Positions 1-12,560 are shown, counted from the stretch's first letter. The stretch is 60,000 nt of DNA from Adiantum capillus-veneris (GCA_014529385.2 CM043942.1:33339969-33399968); one strand, 5' to 3'. Program-made: numbers and translations. Notes: generated by a model not told the origin, from the sequence alone.

Positions 1-1289
1 CTTTTTATTGAACTTGGAAATGTATTGCTTAAGGAAATAGACTAAAACTAAGTCTCCCTTTTTAAAGATTTTTGTAATTAGATGGAAATCAAAAAACTAT
101 TTTTGTTTCTTCTTTTGTGCATAGATGTGAGCTACAGCAATTAGCCTTTGCTCATCTAGCTTCTCTAAATCTTCAAGTCTCTCTGACAATTCATGTCCTG
201 TCTACTCAAGATCTTTAGCTACCCTTAGTGTGGGCATAGAAATTCTATTGGCAGTATGGAATCAAGACCATAAACAAGGTTAAAGGGTGTAGCATTTAAA
301 GCTTCTTTGAATGAAACTCGATAAACCCATAGAGCTACATGGAGATTCATTTCCCAGTCTGTCCTTCCTGAACTAACCACTTTAGCCAATATCGAGCTAC
401 GAATTTTATTTATATGCTCAGCTTGTTCGTTTGCTTGTGGGTGATAGGGAGCTGATTTGTTAGGGAGCTGATTTGTTATGGATGACCATAAATTCATTAA
501 GCAGATACTCGATTACCTCATTGAGAAAATGAGTTCCCCTATCATTGACAATTTCTATTGGTTGTCCATATCTTGTGAATACATACTCATATAATAATGC
601 TGCAGTGGTTCTGGCATCATTCTTTTGAGTTGCTTTAGCCTCGGCCCACTTGGTCAAATAATCCGTAGCTACAATGATATATTGAGCTTGGGTTCTATAA
701 GCAGGTGGCTGTATTAGCCCAACAAAATCTATACCCCATTTTGTGAAAATTGTAGCCCCCATCATTGGTCTTAAGGGCATGCTATCTACACATATTGGCA
801 TTTTTGCTCATTGACAAGGCATCACACCTTCAAACATACTCTTTGGCATTTGCAAAAAGTGTTGGCCACCATATGCCTGCCGCTAAGATTTCACTTAGGA
901 ATAGGCGACATTTGGAACAATGTTACATGAGGTATAGGTGTTTGCTTTTTACATTGAGGGCAATCTTTTGAAAAAGAGCAAACATCACTTCTCATAGTTC
1001 GCCAAAATACTCCAAGTCTCAAGATTCATCGCATAGTTTGATCTTCCACAAAGTGAAGTCCTACTATGGTAATATGTACTTGACTTAGGTATTGGGTTTT
1101 CTCCTCATGATTAATGCATAAGAGCAATATTCCATCTCGATTTCTTTTGTATAGTCTCCCAGTTAGTAATTGATACATAGCCGATTGCTCAATTAATTTG
1201 ATTGTAATAGGAAGTGGTATTTGCGAATCCACTTGAGCTATGGTCATCAATGATACCATATTTTCCGACCATCGAGGTATCATTTCCAC
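1..1289 (-). pseudogene. E1 integrase, degenerate
   Basis: The RNase H to integrase linker and the first zinc-binding half lie in 1289-960 (GVFWRTM, then CPQC). A second zinc-finger half (GIWWPTL) follows near 890-850, and the DDE core in 801-225 (KWGIDFVG, NDRGTHFLNE, YHPQAN, QAEHINK). The first two catalytic Asp and the Glu of QAE are still present. The usual Gly of NGQ is Glu. The frame is broken near 1025, 830 and 465 and again before 225. Compared with E2, the piece between the two zinc-finger modules is shortened, which suggests a small internal deletion. Integrase inserts the cDNA into host DNA; this copy cannot make an intact enzyme. Confidence 0.85.
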
Positions 1290-1599
1290 AGAGAACAGAT
1301 ATGCATTTGGTAGATCATCATCTACCCCTTTAGGTGATTCTCCTGAAACAATCCTTTACAAATGATCTGCTCTTTGATAAGTAGTGCCCTTTTTTACAAC
1401 CATAGTGAAATCAAATTCCACAAGAATGATGAACGATCTCATTATTCTTCCTGTGTTTCATGGCTTGTTGACCAAGTACAATAAGGCCCGGTGGTCCACA
1501 AAGAGCATAAATTTGTTTGTTAATAGGTAATGTCTATACTTTTTTACGGCATAGATCATTCCTAATCCTTCCCTTTTGGTGGTGGTATAATTCTTTTTT

Positions 1600-2891
1600 G
1601 CCATATTCAACTATCAGGTAGCATAAGAAATAGAAAAATCAATTTTTCCATCTCCTGGTTGAGCTAGTATACACCCGATGGCAAAATTGGAAGCATCTAC
1701 ATGTATGTGGAATATCTTATCCAAATCTGGTGCTTTCAATATTGGAGCTGAAGTGAGAGCTTGCTTAAGGTTCATGAAGGATTCTTCACACTCATCAGTC
1801 CATTCAAAGTGTGTTATCAAGCTATACATGGGTTTTGCAATTATAGCGTACATATAAATGAACCGTCTGTAATATCCACAATGCCCCATGAAGGCTTGAA
1901 CCCCCTTAACTGTTGTCGGTCTAGGCAAATCAGCAATAACATGAATTTTTTCCATATCAGTAGCTATACCATTTTTAGACACTATCTGTTCAAGATTTTA
2001 CCTTGTCTACCCATGAATGTGCACTTTTCAGGATTTAAGCAAATCCTATAAAGTCTACATTTTTTGAAAACCTTTTTGAGGTGCTCAAAATGATCAGCTT
2101 AGATTGATGAATGTACGTATAGATCATCCATATATACTTCTGAATTTCCTAAGATACTCTTTAAAAGCATGGCTCATTAATCTTTGAAAGGTGGCAGAAG
2201 CATTAGTTAACCCAAAAGGCATAACCCGATACCCCATTTTGTTGCAAAAGCTGTTTTATGTTGATAATCTGGGTCAACCAAAAGTTGATTGTCCCGAATA
2301 TCCATCTAAGAATCTGTGAGATTCTTTTCCTACAACTCATTCTAAAACATGCTCAGTGATTGGAAGAGGAAAGTTGTCTCTAATGGTAGTTGCATTCACT
2401 TTCTTGAGGTTGACACACAGTCGTAATTTTCCATTTTTCTTGGGTACTACCACAATTGGAGACACCCAATTTGTGTGTTCAATTTCATAAACAAATTTGG
2501 TTTCCTTTAGTTCTTCAATCTCTTCTTTGATCTTCCTGGAAAATGTTTCATTGTATGTGTATGGCCTTTGTCTACTTGGTTTTGCATCATCTCTCATGGG
2601 TATGGTATGTTGATAGATTTTTGGATCAACACCCTTGAGATCCTTGTAAGACCAAGCAAAGATATCTCGGTATTCTTTCAGTAAGCTTAACAAAAGCTCT
2701 TCTTCTTCTTTTGTTAGGTCATTTACAATGTAGGCTGGTCTAAGCTCTTCTCTTGGTTCAATCAGACCTATCTTTTTTGCGTTTTCAGGTCCTTGATAGG
2801 ACTCCCCCTGTTTTCGTAGTTCTCTAATAGGTTGTTCGACTATGATTTTCCGATCTTGGAGAGCATATTTCTTGTAATGGGATGGAAACAC
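1600..2891 (-). pseudogene. E1 reverse transcriptase and RNase H, degenerate
   Basis: Residues encoded at 2891-2337 give the start of a gypsy RT: an acidic linker, YRDIFAWSYKDLKGVDP, then WVSPIVVVPKKNGKLRLCVN, the conserved fingers region. The palm lies in 2336-1985 with several frame breaks. 1982-1614 encodes the thumb and RNase H start (FMGHCGYYRRFI, then HVDASNFAIGCILAQPGDG). Further RNase H sequence continues to about 1400 in broken frames. RT copies the element RNA into cDNA and RNase H degrades the template RNA. The order RT, RNase H, integrase fixes the superfamily as Ty3/gypsy. Confidence 0.85.
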
Positions 2892-3215
2892 TCGTTACAT
2901 CTTTACCATCCTCTTCAATGGTTTCCATTTCAATTGTACATATCTCCTTTAAAGCTTTTTTCAACTCTTGATACTTCTTTTTTTGCTCAACTCGTATCAT
3001 GGTTGACTCCTTGTCCTATTTTTTTGGCTTTGCTTAAGTTTCCTTTCTTGTTTTTCTCGATGTTTTTGACACTTATGGATTTTTGTTGAAGGATATATGC
3101 CAGTGATTGTGTCATTGGAGAATGATGGCATAGGTTTAGCTTTCATGTTTTTGGTGTCTCTTTTTTGTCTATACCATTTATGTCTTCTCGATTTTTGGTT
3201 TGGACAGTTAAAAAA

Positions 3216-6200
3216 TTATTCCTCCCCTCCTTTCATGAGTAACTTAGCTCTCACATGTTCTTTTTCCGATGCCGAATCATCTGAGGTAGCTGAGTGTTCT
3301 TCTAACTCATTTGTTGCGTCATAGTAGAGGTTTAAAAAGACTTGTTGAGCTTTCATCAAGTCCTTGGGTTTCTCACTTTCATCTTCAATGTGGAGGGTTG
3401 AAATCATTTGGATGGAAATTATGTCATAGCCGTCCTCATTGCAAAATTGAGTAGGCATAGACGTATTTACACATACATCCATTGTCGCTAAAATTTGAGT
3501 CCACTCAAATGGCTCAAACAAATGCTCTAGAAAGGGTTCAGGTACATAAGCTTCATCCGTGCAATCCCTTTCTAAGATATGTTCTTCTTGTTTTAAGCTC
3601 CCATTTTCTAAAGCTCTGCACATCCAAATAGGAGTGTCTTTGTTCAACCAAGATGGAAGCTTAGTTTCAGCCGAAAAGACTGAATTGAACTCTTGTATGG
3701 GCATTTTCATGACATCTCTATAAGTGTGTTCTTTCAGATTAACTCTTGTTATTGATCCCACTTGCTTCAAGTACATATAATTGTTTCCCCAATCTTGGAT
3801 GAGCTATACCTGTTGCATGAAAGGTTTGCCCAATATGATTTTGTAATTGAGTTTCCTTCCAAAGTCTACTATGGCAAAAGTGTGTTGATATTCAATCCCA
3901 CAGGAATTACTATCACTTTTTCGGGCAATCCTAATGGTCTTTCAATGTGTCCATTAGCCAATTGAAATTTCAATTGATTTTGTCTAATGGCTGGTTGTCC
4001 CCAGGATTCCCATACTGCTTTTGTGGCTATGGCTATGCCTGCCCCACTATCCAGTATTTCCATGGTTTCTATGTCATTATATTTCACTAAAAGGGTCGTG
4101 TTTCCTTCTTCTCTTTTGTAATATTCTCCGGCTTTGTTCATTAGAGCATATCAAATCTCTTTGTTTTAATTTTCTCAAATTTTTTGCGATTAGCCCCGTT
4201 ATTCCCACATTCTCTAGGTTTTCTATAGATCATTCCATAGATATGGTATGACTTTTAAGAGTTCTCCCAAAGTAAGAGTGCATTGGATGGGTGTAGACAT
4301 GATTGAATAAGTGTTGTCTACTTCTAGGGTCTGTTCCGCTCTTTTTACATTAGTGGTCTTACACACTATGGATTCATCTTCGTTATCTCCCAAGTAAGAG
4401 GGTAATGTTTTCAAGGTCAATGGTTTAGACATTCCTGAAGCTTCAAATCCGCAATCCCCATACAAGGATTGTACATCCATGTTCATATCAGGAGGTAGGT
4501 TGTCTAACCAAACTTCCTCTATAGGAGATGACTTAAGAGTTAGGCTCCCATCATTGATCTCGTTAACTTTTTCCCATAAGTGTCCTGGCCAGTCTTCTTC
4601 TACAAATGGAATTCCGTCTAAGTCATCTTCATTGTCCAACACTATAAGTTTATGGCTCTTTTGTTTCAACGTGGGGTTCTACCACCACTTTGGATTTTTC
4701 TTTATTGTCTCTTACCACAAGCTCCTTAGGTTTTGTCATACTTTCGAGCTTGGGTTTTTGTTTTTTCAGAATCTCTTGCGTGATTCTTACCAAATTTTGA
4801 TAAGCTTCAAGCTTAGCCGCTTCCATGTCTGGAGAAGGATAGTTTTTCCATTTGTTTTCCATGTTTTGGCCTGCTTTAAGTCCCGCTCGGTAGGCTTCCA
4901 AGACTGCATTAAAAGGCTCAAAAATTTTATCAACCAAAATTGATCCTCTAGATTTCACGATAGTTTCTTTGATTTCGCTTCTAGTTTCTTTCACCTTTTC
5001 CTAGAATAGCTTTTTTGCTTTGTCCTTGATTTCAGCCCATTGTTTTTGTTTTCTCATCTCATACCTTTTGCTTCTGCTTCTTTTGGTCTTTCAAGACAAA
5101 ATTTTTGTATTTTTTGAATCATTAGAGGAGTTATGTTTTTTTTTCCTAGCCTGGGCTGATTCGAACAATTTGGACAATCTTCCGGGAAGTGCTCTCCCTT
5201 TTTGCAACATTGTATGCAATAATCTTCAACTGGCTTGAGGTTTTTGTCAGGCTCTGGGCATTCATTTTTCCAATGATCATCTAAACCACAGTTATGGCAG
5301 TTTCCAGCTCTTGGCTTAATCATGGGTCTTACCATAGGAGGTATAACACCTTGATTAGCTACATAGGAGGTCTAACACCTTGATTAATCATGGGTCTTAC
5401 CATAGGAGGTCTAACACCTTGATTAGCTACATAGTACATTGGTGCAATCTCTAGTGGAGTATAAGTCATAGGTTCTTCCATTGGTGGTGTGTGTGATTTA
5501 TACCAATCTCCTTCTACCATTACTGTAGATGGACTAGGCTCAGCATAGGGTGTAACAGGCACTAGTGTTGGTTCATCTATGACTCCCTCTGGATGCATGT
5601 ACTTTACAGGCACTACATTATGTCCCGGATATGGAGGTTGTTGACCCAGCACGGGTTGAGGTCTTTCCATACGCATCGGTGGTCTTTGAGCTAGGGCCAT
5701 ATTAGGTTGATATCTGTACATGGGTTGTCCTTGTGGCCTCATAGGCACTTACTGAAAATTCCCATCATACTTTGGTCGATAATAGGACTCATTGGTCTCA
5801 TGGTTAGTCCATTTATCCTCGATTGCACACCATTTCTACTCTCTAATTGGTTGTCCCTATTGAGGTATCCCTTGTCCCGATCCTCTCATAGGTGCTTTTT
5901 GCATGTTATTCATCATGTCATTCATTCTTTTGAGCATGTCTTCTATGGCTAAAAGTGGTGTTGCAGCAGTCGTTCCCACTTGAGCTGGTTTGGTGGATGT
6001 TGTTTTCTCACTTTGGTTATCCTTAGGGACATCTTCCTCATTGAAAATATCACAATTGTCTCCTAAGTCAATAGCATCGGACACACACTCTTCTAGGATT
6101 GTATGCTTCTTGCTATACAGTATAGCATGAAGTTCTTTGTTTAGCAGTCCCTCTAGAAACAATCATACTAGTCATTCTTCTGCAGGTATCTCTAGCTCTG

Positions 6201-7101
6201 AGCATCTGGCATTGTATTGTTTCATTCGAGTTGCACAATCCCTAACAGACTCACCTTGTTTCTGTTTAAAGTTGTAGATTTGAGCTACAGTATTGTGTTT
6301 GATACTCGTTTTGGAACAAGCAGCTACAAATCCTTGAGCTAATGTGTTCAAGTCCATGATTGACCTTGGTGGAATGTTTTGGAACCATGTCAATGCTTTT
6401 CCTTCTAATTTCATTCCAAACCCCTCGAATTGGGTATGGAAATCGAATATGTATTCTGCTCTTAGCACTTGTTTAAAGCATGCTAAGTGGTCATATGGAT
6501 CTCTCGATCCACTGTATTTTCTGACCCATTTTTTAAAATCAGCTGGTCTGACACGTCTATTTGGTTCAACTCTCGGTCTCCTGGCAATTGGTCTTGTTTC
6601 GAGTCCTTCAAACCAGTATGTTGGAAATAGTGACTCATGTAGCCCTGGACTGGCTTTAGTGTCACCCAGTTTTCTTTGTGATAAGGTGGTTTCTAGTTTC
6701 TTAAAATTACTCTCAGAAGATCTCTCACGGCGTTAATCTCTTCGAATAGTTTCTAGTCCTTGGCCCAATATCCAATCCCTTATGTAATACCCTTGATATT
6801 TGGTTTGTTCTACCTCCTCAGGAATCATCATAACAAAGTTGTTTCTATAACAATCCCTAAACATGTAGGTTGGTAGATCTGCTGAACCCTTATCTTTAAC
6901 CTTGAAGATATAGATAATCTTTATAGGCGTTAGTTGTCCTGATTTGGCATGCGAAGTCCATAGAAGATCTTTGATATTTCTATCCTCCCAACAATAGACT
7001 TCGATCCTAGGATTATCTATACTAAGCCGTTTCAAAGGCTTCAAATCAACTTGATCATATCCCTCGAATTCTAAAATTGGTGGTCCTTCTTTTGCGGCCA
7101 T
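3216..7101 (-). pseudogene. E1 gag and aspartic protease, degenerate
   Basis: A first ORF begins at 7101 (MAAKEGPPILEFEGY) with no recognised domain. 6468-6172 encodes a retrotransposon gag capsid-like segment (GKALTWFQNIPP, FKQKQGESVRDC). Near 5790 the reading shows the tryptophan codon that is a stop in E2. 5335-5054 carries two cysteine-rich knuckles (CHNCGLDDHWKNEC, then CIQCCKKGEHFPEDC), the RNA-binding nucleocapsid part. 4141-3869 holds the protease motif LDSGAG followed by IAIATKAVW. The C-terminal part (3776-3216) is an acidic linker towards RT. Stops and frameshifts separate these blocks. The same block order and motifs recur in E2, where a longer open frame survives. Confidence 0.85.
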
Positions 7102-7940
7102 ACCTAGAATTATGGTGTTTACTTATAACCCCCATTTGTCTATCACATCAAGGTTTTTGACTTGTAAATATTAAGTTCTGTTTCTTTCCATGTACATTTT
7201 TCCTTGTTTTTTTCCCCTGATCTCCTCTTCAAACTCAATACCATGGTCATCAATGCGAATAGCATACTCTTCGTTAGGATTTAGGTAAGCCTGAGCTCCA
7301 TGGCGAGTAGTCTTATAAAAAGAGAGTGTAGCGCACTGTCGTTCCGGTTTCTGAGTGAGTCAAGTAGGAAGACATTTCAGATGTTGAATCTGAAAAAGTG
7401 TATGAGGCTTCTTCAAGGATAGTGTGCAAGGGGTTGCCTTGATTCACACTCTTTTCAGTGGATACTCTATTGGATGTTTCTCCAAATATGTGTTGGTTTC
7501 CTAGTACACTACCAGAGCTAAGGTTCATAAAGACTTGTGAAGCCCTGGATAGAGTACTTACCTTTGATTGACTTGTTGTCGATTTTTTTTCCACTTGACT
7601 TGATAGCAACTTTTGTCAAGCTTTCGATTCCTTGTCTGCAACCTAATTTATGTATCAATTTTGATCAAGTTAGCTATCCTTTTGCAAAGATTGTATCACT
7701 TTTGCTAACTATTGTGATTGTTCTATGTGTATCACTTCAAGTCGAGCTAATGAGTGGGCAGTTGAGACTTTCACATTCGACTTTGGTAAAAAATCAAAGG
7801 ATTGATCTACAACCTGGAAACTGAGTGGGCATGTACCAATTTGGATCCGATTGAACCCAAATTCTCTCGGTGGCTTTGTATTATGTTGGTCTACCACTGT
7901 ACAAGTTCAAAAGTCAAAATTGGTGTCTCTGTGTAGCAGT

Positions 7941-8933
7941 AGTAAATAATCGTGATTATTTACTTTTCTTGGTTTTTTACACTTTTTGGGTTGATTTGCC
8001 AAGTGTACAACCTGTTAAGGTCCCTGGACAAGTTTCACTAAGTTTGGACAAAATCTGTTCAAGTTTAACAAATGTTTCGTGTCTGCAAACTCGGTTTCAA
8101 GAATCTAGCTTAAGTCTCACTTTTGTGATCCAAATTTCACCAAAATTGATTTGTGTGGTCTACTTGATATGTTTGACCTTGTGGTATACTCAAATGTGCA
8201 AGATTGTCAATTTTTGAAGCAGATGTAAATAATCACGATTATTTACTCCAACTAATTTTTGTCCCAATTTTGACATAAATCTGTTAAGCACTTCAACTTA
8301 AGGTCTCTAGCCAAGTTTCATCAAGTTTGAACAACTTTTGGTCAAATGGTCATCAATTTTCTGTCCGCATACTAACTTTGCAAATTTGGTCACAATTTTC
8401 AATCCAATGATCCAAATCTTACCAAATTTGGTTTGTGGGCTTATTACAACATGGTAGAACTAGTGGTATCTTAACTTAGTCAAAAAAGTTGAAAAATGAG
8501 TCAGATGTAAATAATCGTGATTATTTACTTCTGGCAAATTTTTGGATCTTTTTGGTCAAGTGAGCATGTACATATGTCTATCACATCAATATAAGCCTAT
8601 GAATTAAATTTCATTGAGTTTGGACAATTTTTTTCTCGATTTACACTCAAGTTCTCGAAAGTAAGTACAAACTTTAGTTTTTACCGAGTTCTTTGCCAGT
8701 TTGGTGATCCAAGTCCTATGTGCCTTTACAAAAGTTGTTTGTACACATGCAATGAGTCATTGGTATCAAGCTTGGTCAGTTTTGAGCTGAAAGTAAATAA
8801 TCGTGATTTACTTTATGTCCAAAATGAACATTTTTTGTACTTTTTCAATGGACAGTCTTTTCAGGAGCTATTTTAAGCCTATGAATCGAGTCAAAACTAA
8901 TTTGGCCTAAAATGTCAAGAAAAAGTAAATAAT
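7941..8933. repeat. E1 leader: diverged ~283-bp repeats, each with an AT-rich palindrome
   Basis: Palindromes with arms GTAAATAATC / GATTATTTAC around a 2-base centre (GT or AC) lie at 7941-7964, 8225-8246 and 8507-8528. A shortened one lies at 8793-8811 and a half copy at 8925-8933. Centres are 283, 282 and about 285 bp apart. The spacers are diverged tandem copies: a block like AAGTTTCAYYAAGTTTGRACAA recurs after the first three palindromes, and TGATCCAAAT recurs before the next ones. The block lies between the primer site and gag, so it would be in the transcribed leader. No ORF explains it. Confidence 0.85.
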
Positions 8934-9507
8934 ATTCTGAGTTTTTGTAAACTCTTGAAACTTTTACCTCAATGTGTCCTTGAGCTTACCACTTCGTTCA
9001 TACATCTTTTCCCCTGATTCATACATCTTTTAAGCATACTCTCCAGTCGAATTGAGTGGTTTGGAGTCTTTTTGTGTTATTTCTAGCCCTAGACCTGAAA
9101 TTTTGCAACTTCAAATAACAACTCACAATGATTCTTTTGGAGGGATCAATGTTCTGAAATCCACCTCGGATCCTACTTACCCTACTCTTAGGTTCTCATG
9201 CAATGGGGTTGTGGAAAGTGTCCACAAACACTCGTTTTGTTGTTTTTTATGGTTTTCTAAGCATTGATCCTAAGACTTGTCTCGTCTATCAATCATTCTC
9301 AAAATCCTAATCTAGTTCTACAATCCTACAATCCTAAATACAATCAACAAGTACAATTACTTCCAAGCTACCTCTACACAGCAAAAGACGAAAATCTTAA
9401 GCTACGCGGTTTCTAAAAATAAAGTTTTGACTCTAAGAGATCCTAGAGGAAGTTAAAGGATAACTTCACAAGATGCTCGTGTTTTTCCCTAGTTTAGGTT
9501 TCTTCAT

Positions 9508-9525
9508 TCCCCGGCAATGGCGCCA
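9508..9525 (-). other. E1 primer-binding site (tRNA-Asp type)
   Basis: On the minus strand the 18 bases begin TGGCGCCATTGCCGGGG. This is the classic plant gypsy primer site complementary to the 3' end of tRNA-Asp, with A in place of the usual G at the ninth base. It lies 2 bases inside the LTR boundary at 9528, as expected for a 5' LTR on the minus strand. Confidence 0.85.
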
Positions 9526-9527
9526 AA

Positions 9528-10448
9528 TGTGGGACGGGTGTCTAACCTCACTCCTATCTTATTGCAGATTTAGTGAGAACCACGATTAAATTGTCAATCC
9601 ATGGGACGAAGCTGACTCGACTAGTGCATAGAGGCTACAAGAGGTTGTCAATCTCTTGGAAAACAACAAACAACTCGCATCTAACTCAAGCTACACTCAA
9701 GTGACTGAAATCACCAAAGCCAATCGCTCATCGGCAAACAAATCACATCTGTTACAGCATCAAATGACATCCAAACATAACGAAACTTCTAGGACAAGTT
9801 TATAAGACCTAAGCACACATGCTTATGGTCTCAAATCCCACTTTAGCTCAAGTGAAAAAATCGCGATTATTAATAGCAGTGGATTTTTGACCTAGTCGTT
9901 TTCGACCCAGAATGCATCTAAATGCTTAGCAATGATGCCCCAATATCCCGCCTATGCTTAGTTTTTTATTCTAAAGTGTAAATTCCTACTTATGATGAAA
10001 TTAGGCTGCGGGTCGACGACGCCAATAACTATGAATTACTATGAAATGCTTCATCAATGCGTAGAGCTCTTACCTGCGGTTGCAATGCAACAAACACGAC
10101 TGCAATGTGACAACCTGGGGAGGAAGTAGGAAGCGCGAGAAGGAGAGAAGTTAGCGCCATTATCTCACGTTGTGTATTTCATTATCCAAACTTAAAAATA
10201 ATTTACAAAAATTGGTTTTTATACCTTAGCCAAGGTTTTTGGTGGTCAAAACTAATAATCTGGGAGCTCTAGCTAAAGATGGGTAAAGACAGGTTAATAC
10301 GATCTGGAAGCTCGTAGCCTGGGCTCATCAATTACACAATTTATCCAAAAAATAAGAGTTATAATATTCTCAATTTATCAAAATAATAAGTGTTTTTACA
10401 ATGAGAGCTCCAAAAAATGGTATCTGAGTTAGTTTGCTCCTAATAACA
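9528..10448 (-). repeat. LTR1, 5' LTR of E1
   Basis: The inner edge is set by the primer site; in plus orientation the LTR starts TGTGGGACGGG. The outer edge is proposed at TAATAACA (10448), giving TG...CA ends and about 921 bp; the partner LTR is outside the window, so this edge is tentative. It aligns with LTR2 (39695-40707) at several points: the inner start (GACGGGT), the words around 10214-10230 (TATACCTTA) and a block reading CCAGATCGTAT on the minus strand. It also carries AATCGCGATTATT at 9859-9871, a partial copy of the leader palindrome. Confidence 0.65.
10214..10223 (-). promoter_or_regulatory. TATA box of LTR1
   Basis: The minus strand reads TATAAAAACC about 225 bp inside the outer LTR edge. 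LTR2 has TATATATACC at the matching place (40496-40507), with the same flanking words on both sides. This is the likely core promoter for the element transcript. Confidence 0.6.
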
Positions 10449-11306
10449 ACACCCGAGCAATATGTAGAATAATGAGTTGTAGTTGCACTGCAGGACTATT
10501 TGACACCTCAACATGCAAAATAATGCACAGCGCTACACAACTATACTTTGCCTTGGATAAGAGACTAGCACTTGGCCCGGCTCTCTTGGAGCTTGACGAC
10601 CAGGAATGGCTCTGCCGATCGCCATGGGCTCGTCAAAATTATGGGGAATGGTCATTAAATTACCATTCCCTACCCCTTGAATAAATTCTTATTTGGAGAT
10701 TGTTTCCCATGCGAGAATCTGCATATATCATGAAGGCCCTTGGCTTTGATTCCCTTGATGTTAAAATTTCTCCTTGTCTGTCAATTGGGGATCTCAATTC
10801 CCTCTCAAGGACCAGCTCTGTATTTCAAGCCTCATCAGCTAGGTTTTGAGGCTTTTTGGGCTTGTTTCTACAACATTGTAAGAAAAAACTCGTTGATTCT
10901 ACTTCATCTCCGTCTACGTTCTTTGGGCTTTCATTATGAACGTTTAAAATTTACTACCTACTATGGCTTGATCATCTTGAACTCATGTGCACTAACCATC
11001 CCTTCACACCGAGACAATTATTACCCTCCTTATGGTAAACTAAAAAATTACTCGCCACAACATGCATCTTCATACCATTTGTATTGCAAAAAATATCATA
11101 GTTCTACTATCTTATTCTTATCACTTACGCTCATCGCCATCTGATAAGACATTATCCTCAATTATTCCAAAGATTTTGAAGGATTACAAAAAATATGCTC
11201 ATCAAGAAGGAATAAAAAAATAGAATTTAATGAAGCAAAATAGAATTGGGAAATTGCACGTAGCTTTTGATTATCAAGATCTTCAACCGTTGGAGCATAG
11301 CCTATG
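10449..11306. other. No recognised gene
   Basis: Short open frames occur (for example 10740-11144, +) but match no family I recognise and lack conserved motifs. The right end adjoins a copia primer site at 11307, so part of this stretch may be the truncated internal region of that element. Confidence 0.4.
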
Positions 11307-11715
11307 CTTTGATACCATTGTAACAGATTGGAACACAGAGGGCCTGCCAAAATACCCAAAGTAACATGCTACAAGCAAGAGAATCACAAATCACATACCA
11401 AGAGATTGTATACACACGAAAATGTTGAGCAAGACCGCTCTGAGATAGACAGAGAGCGAGAGAGTAAGGAGAAGATAATGTGAAAGTGTACTTCCTAGAG
11501 TGGACTGCTACATAGGCACACACACGCACGCACGCAGAGAGAGAGAGAGAGAGAGAGAGGTTAGAAGGGAGAAGAAAAACACAAACACTAGGTGCAATCT
11601 CCCCCTGTGCAAGAGTGATAATTTTCCTCTTGCACGTATGTATTTATAGATTTATTGAATTCTCAAAATGAATACAGACCGTTCGCTCGCACATAAAATG
11701 ACCAAAGCTCATAAC
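11307..11715 (-). mobile_element. Ty1/copia 5' LTR with primer-binding site, truncated element
   Basis: The minus strand reads TGGTATCAAAGC at 11307-11318, one base off the initiator-Met primer site TGGTATCAGAGC used by most plant copia elements and by copia A and B here. Immediately outside, the plus strand begins TGTAACAG (11319). A TATAAATA lies on the minus strand at 11641-11648. The outer LTR edge is tentatively at ...CATAACA near 11715. The tract includes a short GA run (11536-11559). No gag-pol follows to the left, so the element is truncated or deleted. Confidence 0.5.
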
Positions 11716-11762
11716 AATCTCTATCAATAATCTATTCTTTGGATTTTGTTGGGCATGTAAAA

Positions 11763-12560
11763 CCTACTACTAGTAAAGGGTGCAAGTATATTTTGGTCCA
11801 CTAATTACTGTACTAAGTGGGTGGGAGTTGTTTCTTTAAAAGACAATAAAGCTCAGAGTGTAGCTAAGTGTTTGTATCACAACATTGACCAGGTTTGGAT
11901 GTCCTGTTGAGTTGGTAAGTGACAGGGGGACACATTTTCTGAATGAAGTTTTTTTTTAGCTTACCAAAACTCACATGATTATGCACAAAAAATCTACAGC
12001 TTATCATCCTCAGGTAAATGGACAGGCTGAGAGTACGAACAAAACACTTATTAAGATTTTGAAGAAGATTTTTCAAGAGAATAAGGACTGGGATGAAAAG
12101 TTGGATTCTACTTTATGGTCTTTCTGAACAGCCTTTAAGTTCACAACAGGTATGACTCCTTTCAGATTGGTCTATGGTCTTGAAGTTATGGTACCTATGG
12201 AATTTGTGTTCACTAGTCTCAGAGTTACTACTGAGAAAATGACTCCTAAATTATCAGTTGAGCATAGAAGTAAGTATTTGATGCAATTGGAGGAAGACAA
12301 GTTGGTCAATCCTTACATCACAGTGGTCATTCAGAGAAGAAGGAAAGATTGGGTTAGTATGAATCTAAAGTTCAAAGCTTTTCAGGTTGGAGATTGGGTT
12401 ATGCTTTATAATTCCAGGTTGGGTCCTCTCCATGGTAAGTTGAATTTGAGATATAAAGGACCTTATCAGATTGTTCACGATTTGGGTCAAGGTACATTTG
12501 GTGTGGCTGGTGTCTTTGAAACTAGAGTGGAAAAGCCTGTAAATGGTTCAAGTTGAAGAA
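11763..12560 (+). pseudogene. Ty3/gypsy integrase fragment, plus strand
   Basis: Broken frames encode integrase words: TKWVGVVSLKDNKA, a DRGTHFLNE block near 11925, and YHPQVNGQAESTNKT at 12005-12045. An open stretch at 12152-12556 follows (MTPFRLVYGLEVMVPMEF, then the C-terminal FQVGDWVMLYNSR and RYKGPYQI). The last part is the chromodomain-proximal GPY/F-type region that follows the catalytic core. An 8-T run near 11950 and a stop near 12128 break the frame. It resembles the plus-strand fragment at 24905-26480 more than E1 or E2. Confidence 0.75.

Larger units (their letters stand above)
1..10448 (-). mobile_element. E1: decayed Ty3/gypsy LTR retrotransposon (3' end outside window)
   Basis: Read on the minus strand, the order is 5' LTR (10448 to 9528), tRNA-Asp-type primer site, about 2.4 kb of leader, gag, zinc knuckle, protease, RT, RNase H and integrase, then the window edge. 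Protease before RT and integrase after RNase H is Ty3/gypsy order. Every coding domain is broken by stops or frameshifts, so this copy is not autonomous. Its domains match those of E2 (46.5-60 kb) closely, for example the shared integrase words KWGIDFVG and IIVATDYLTKW, so the two belong to one family. The 3' LTR should lie left of position 1, so LTR identity and a target duplication cannot be checked here. Confidence 0.85.

Noticed and set aside
10740-11144. 134-codon plus-strand ORF
   Set aside because: No recognisable domain, low-complexity AT-rich codons, no neighbouring gene signals.
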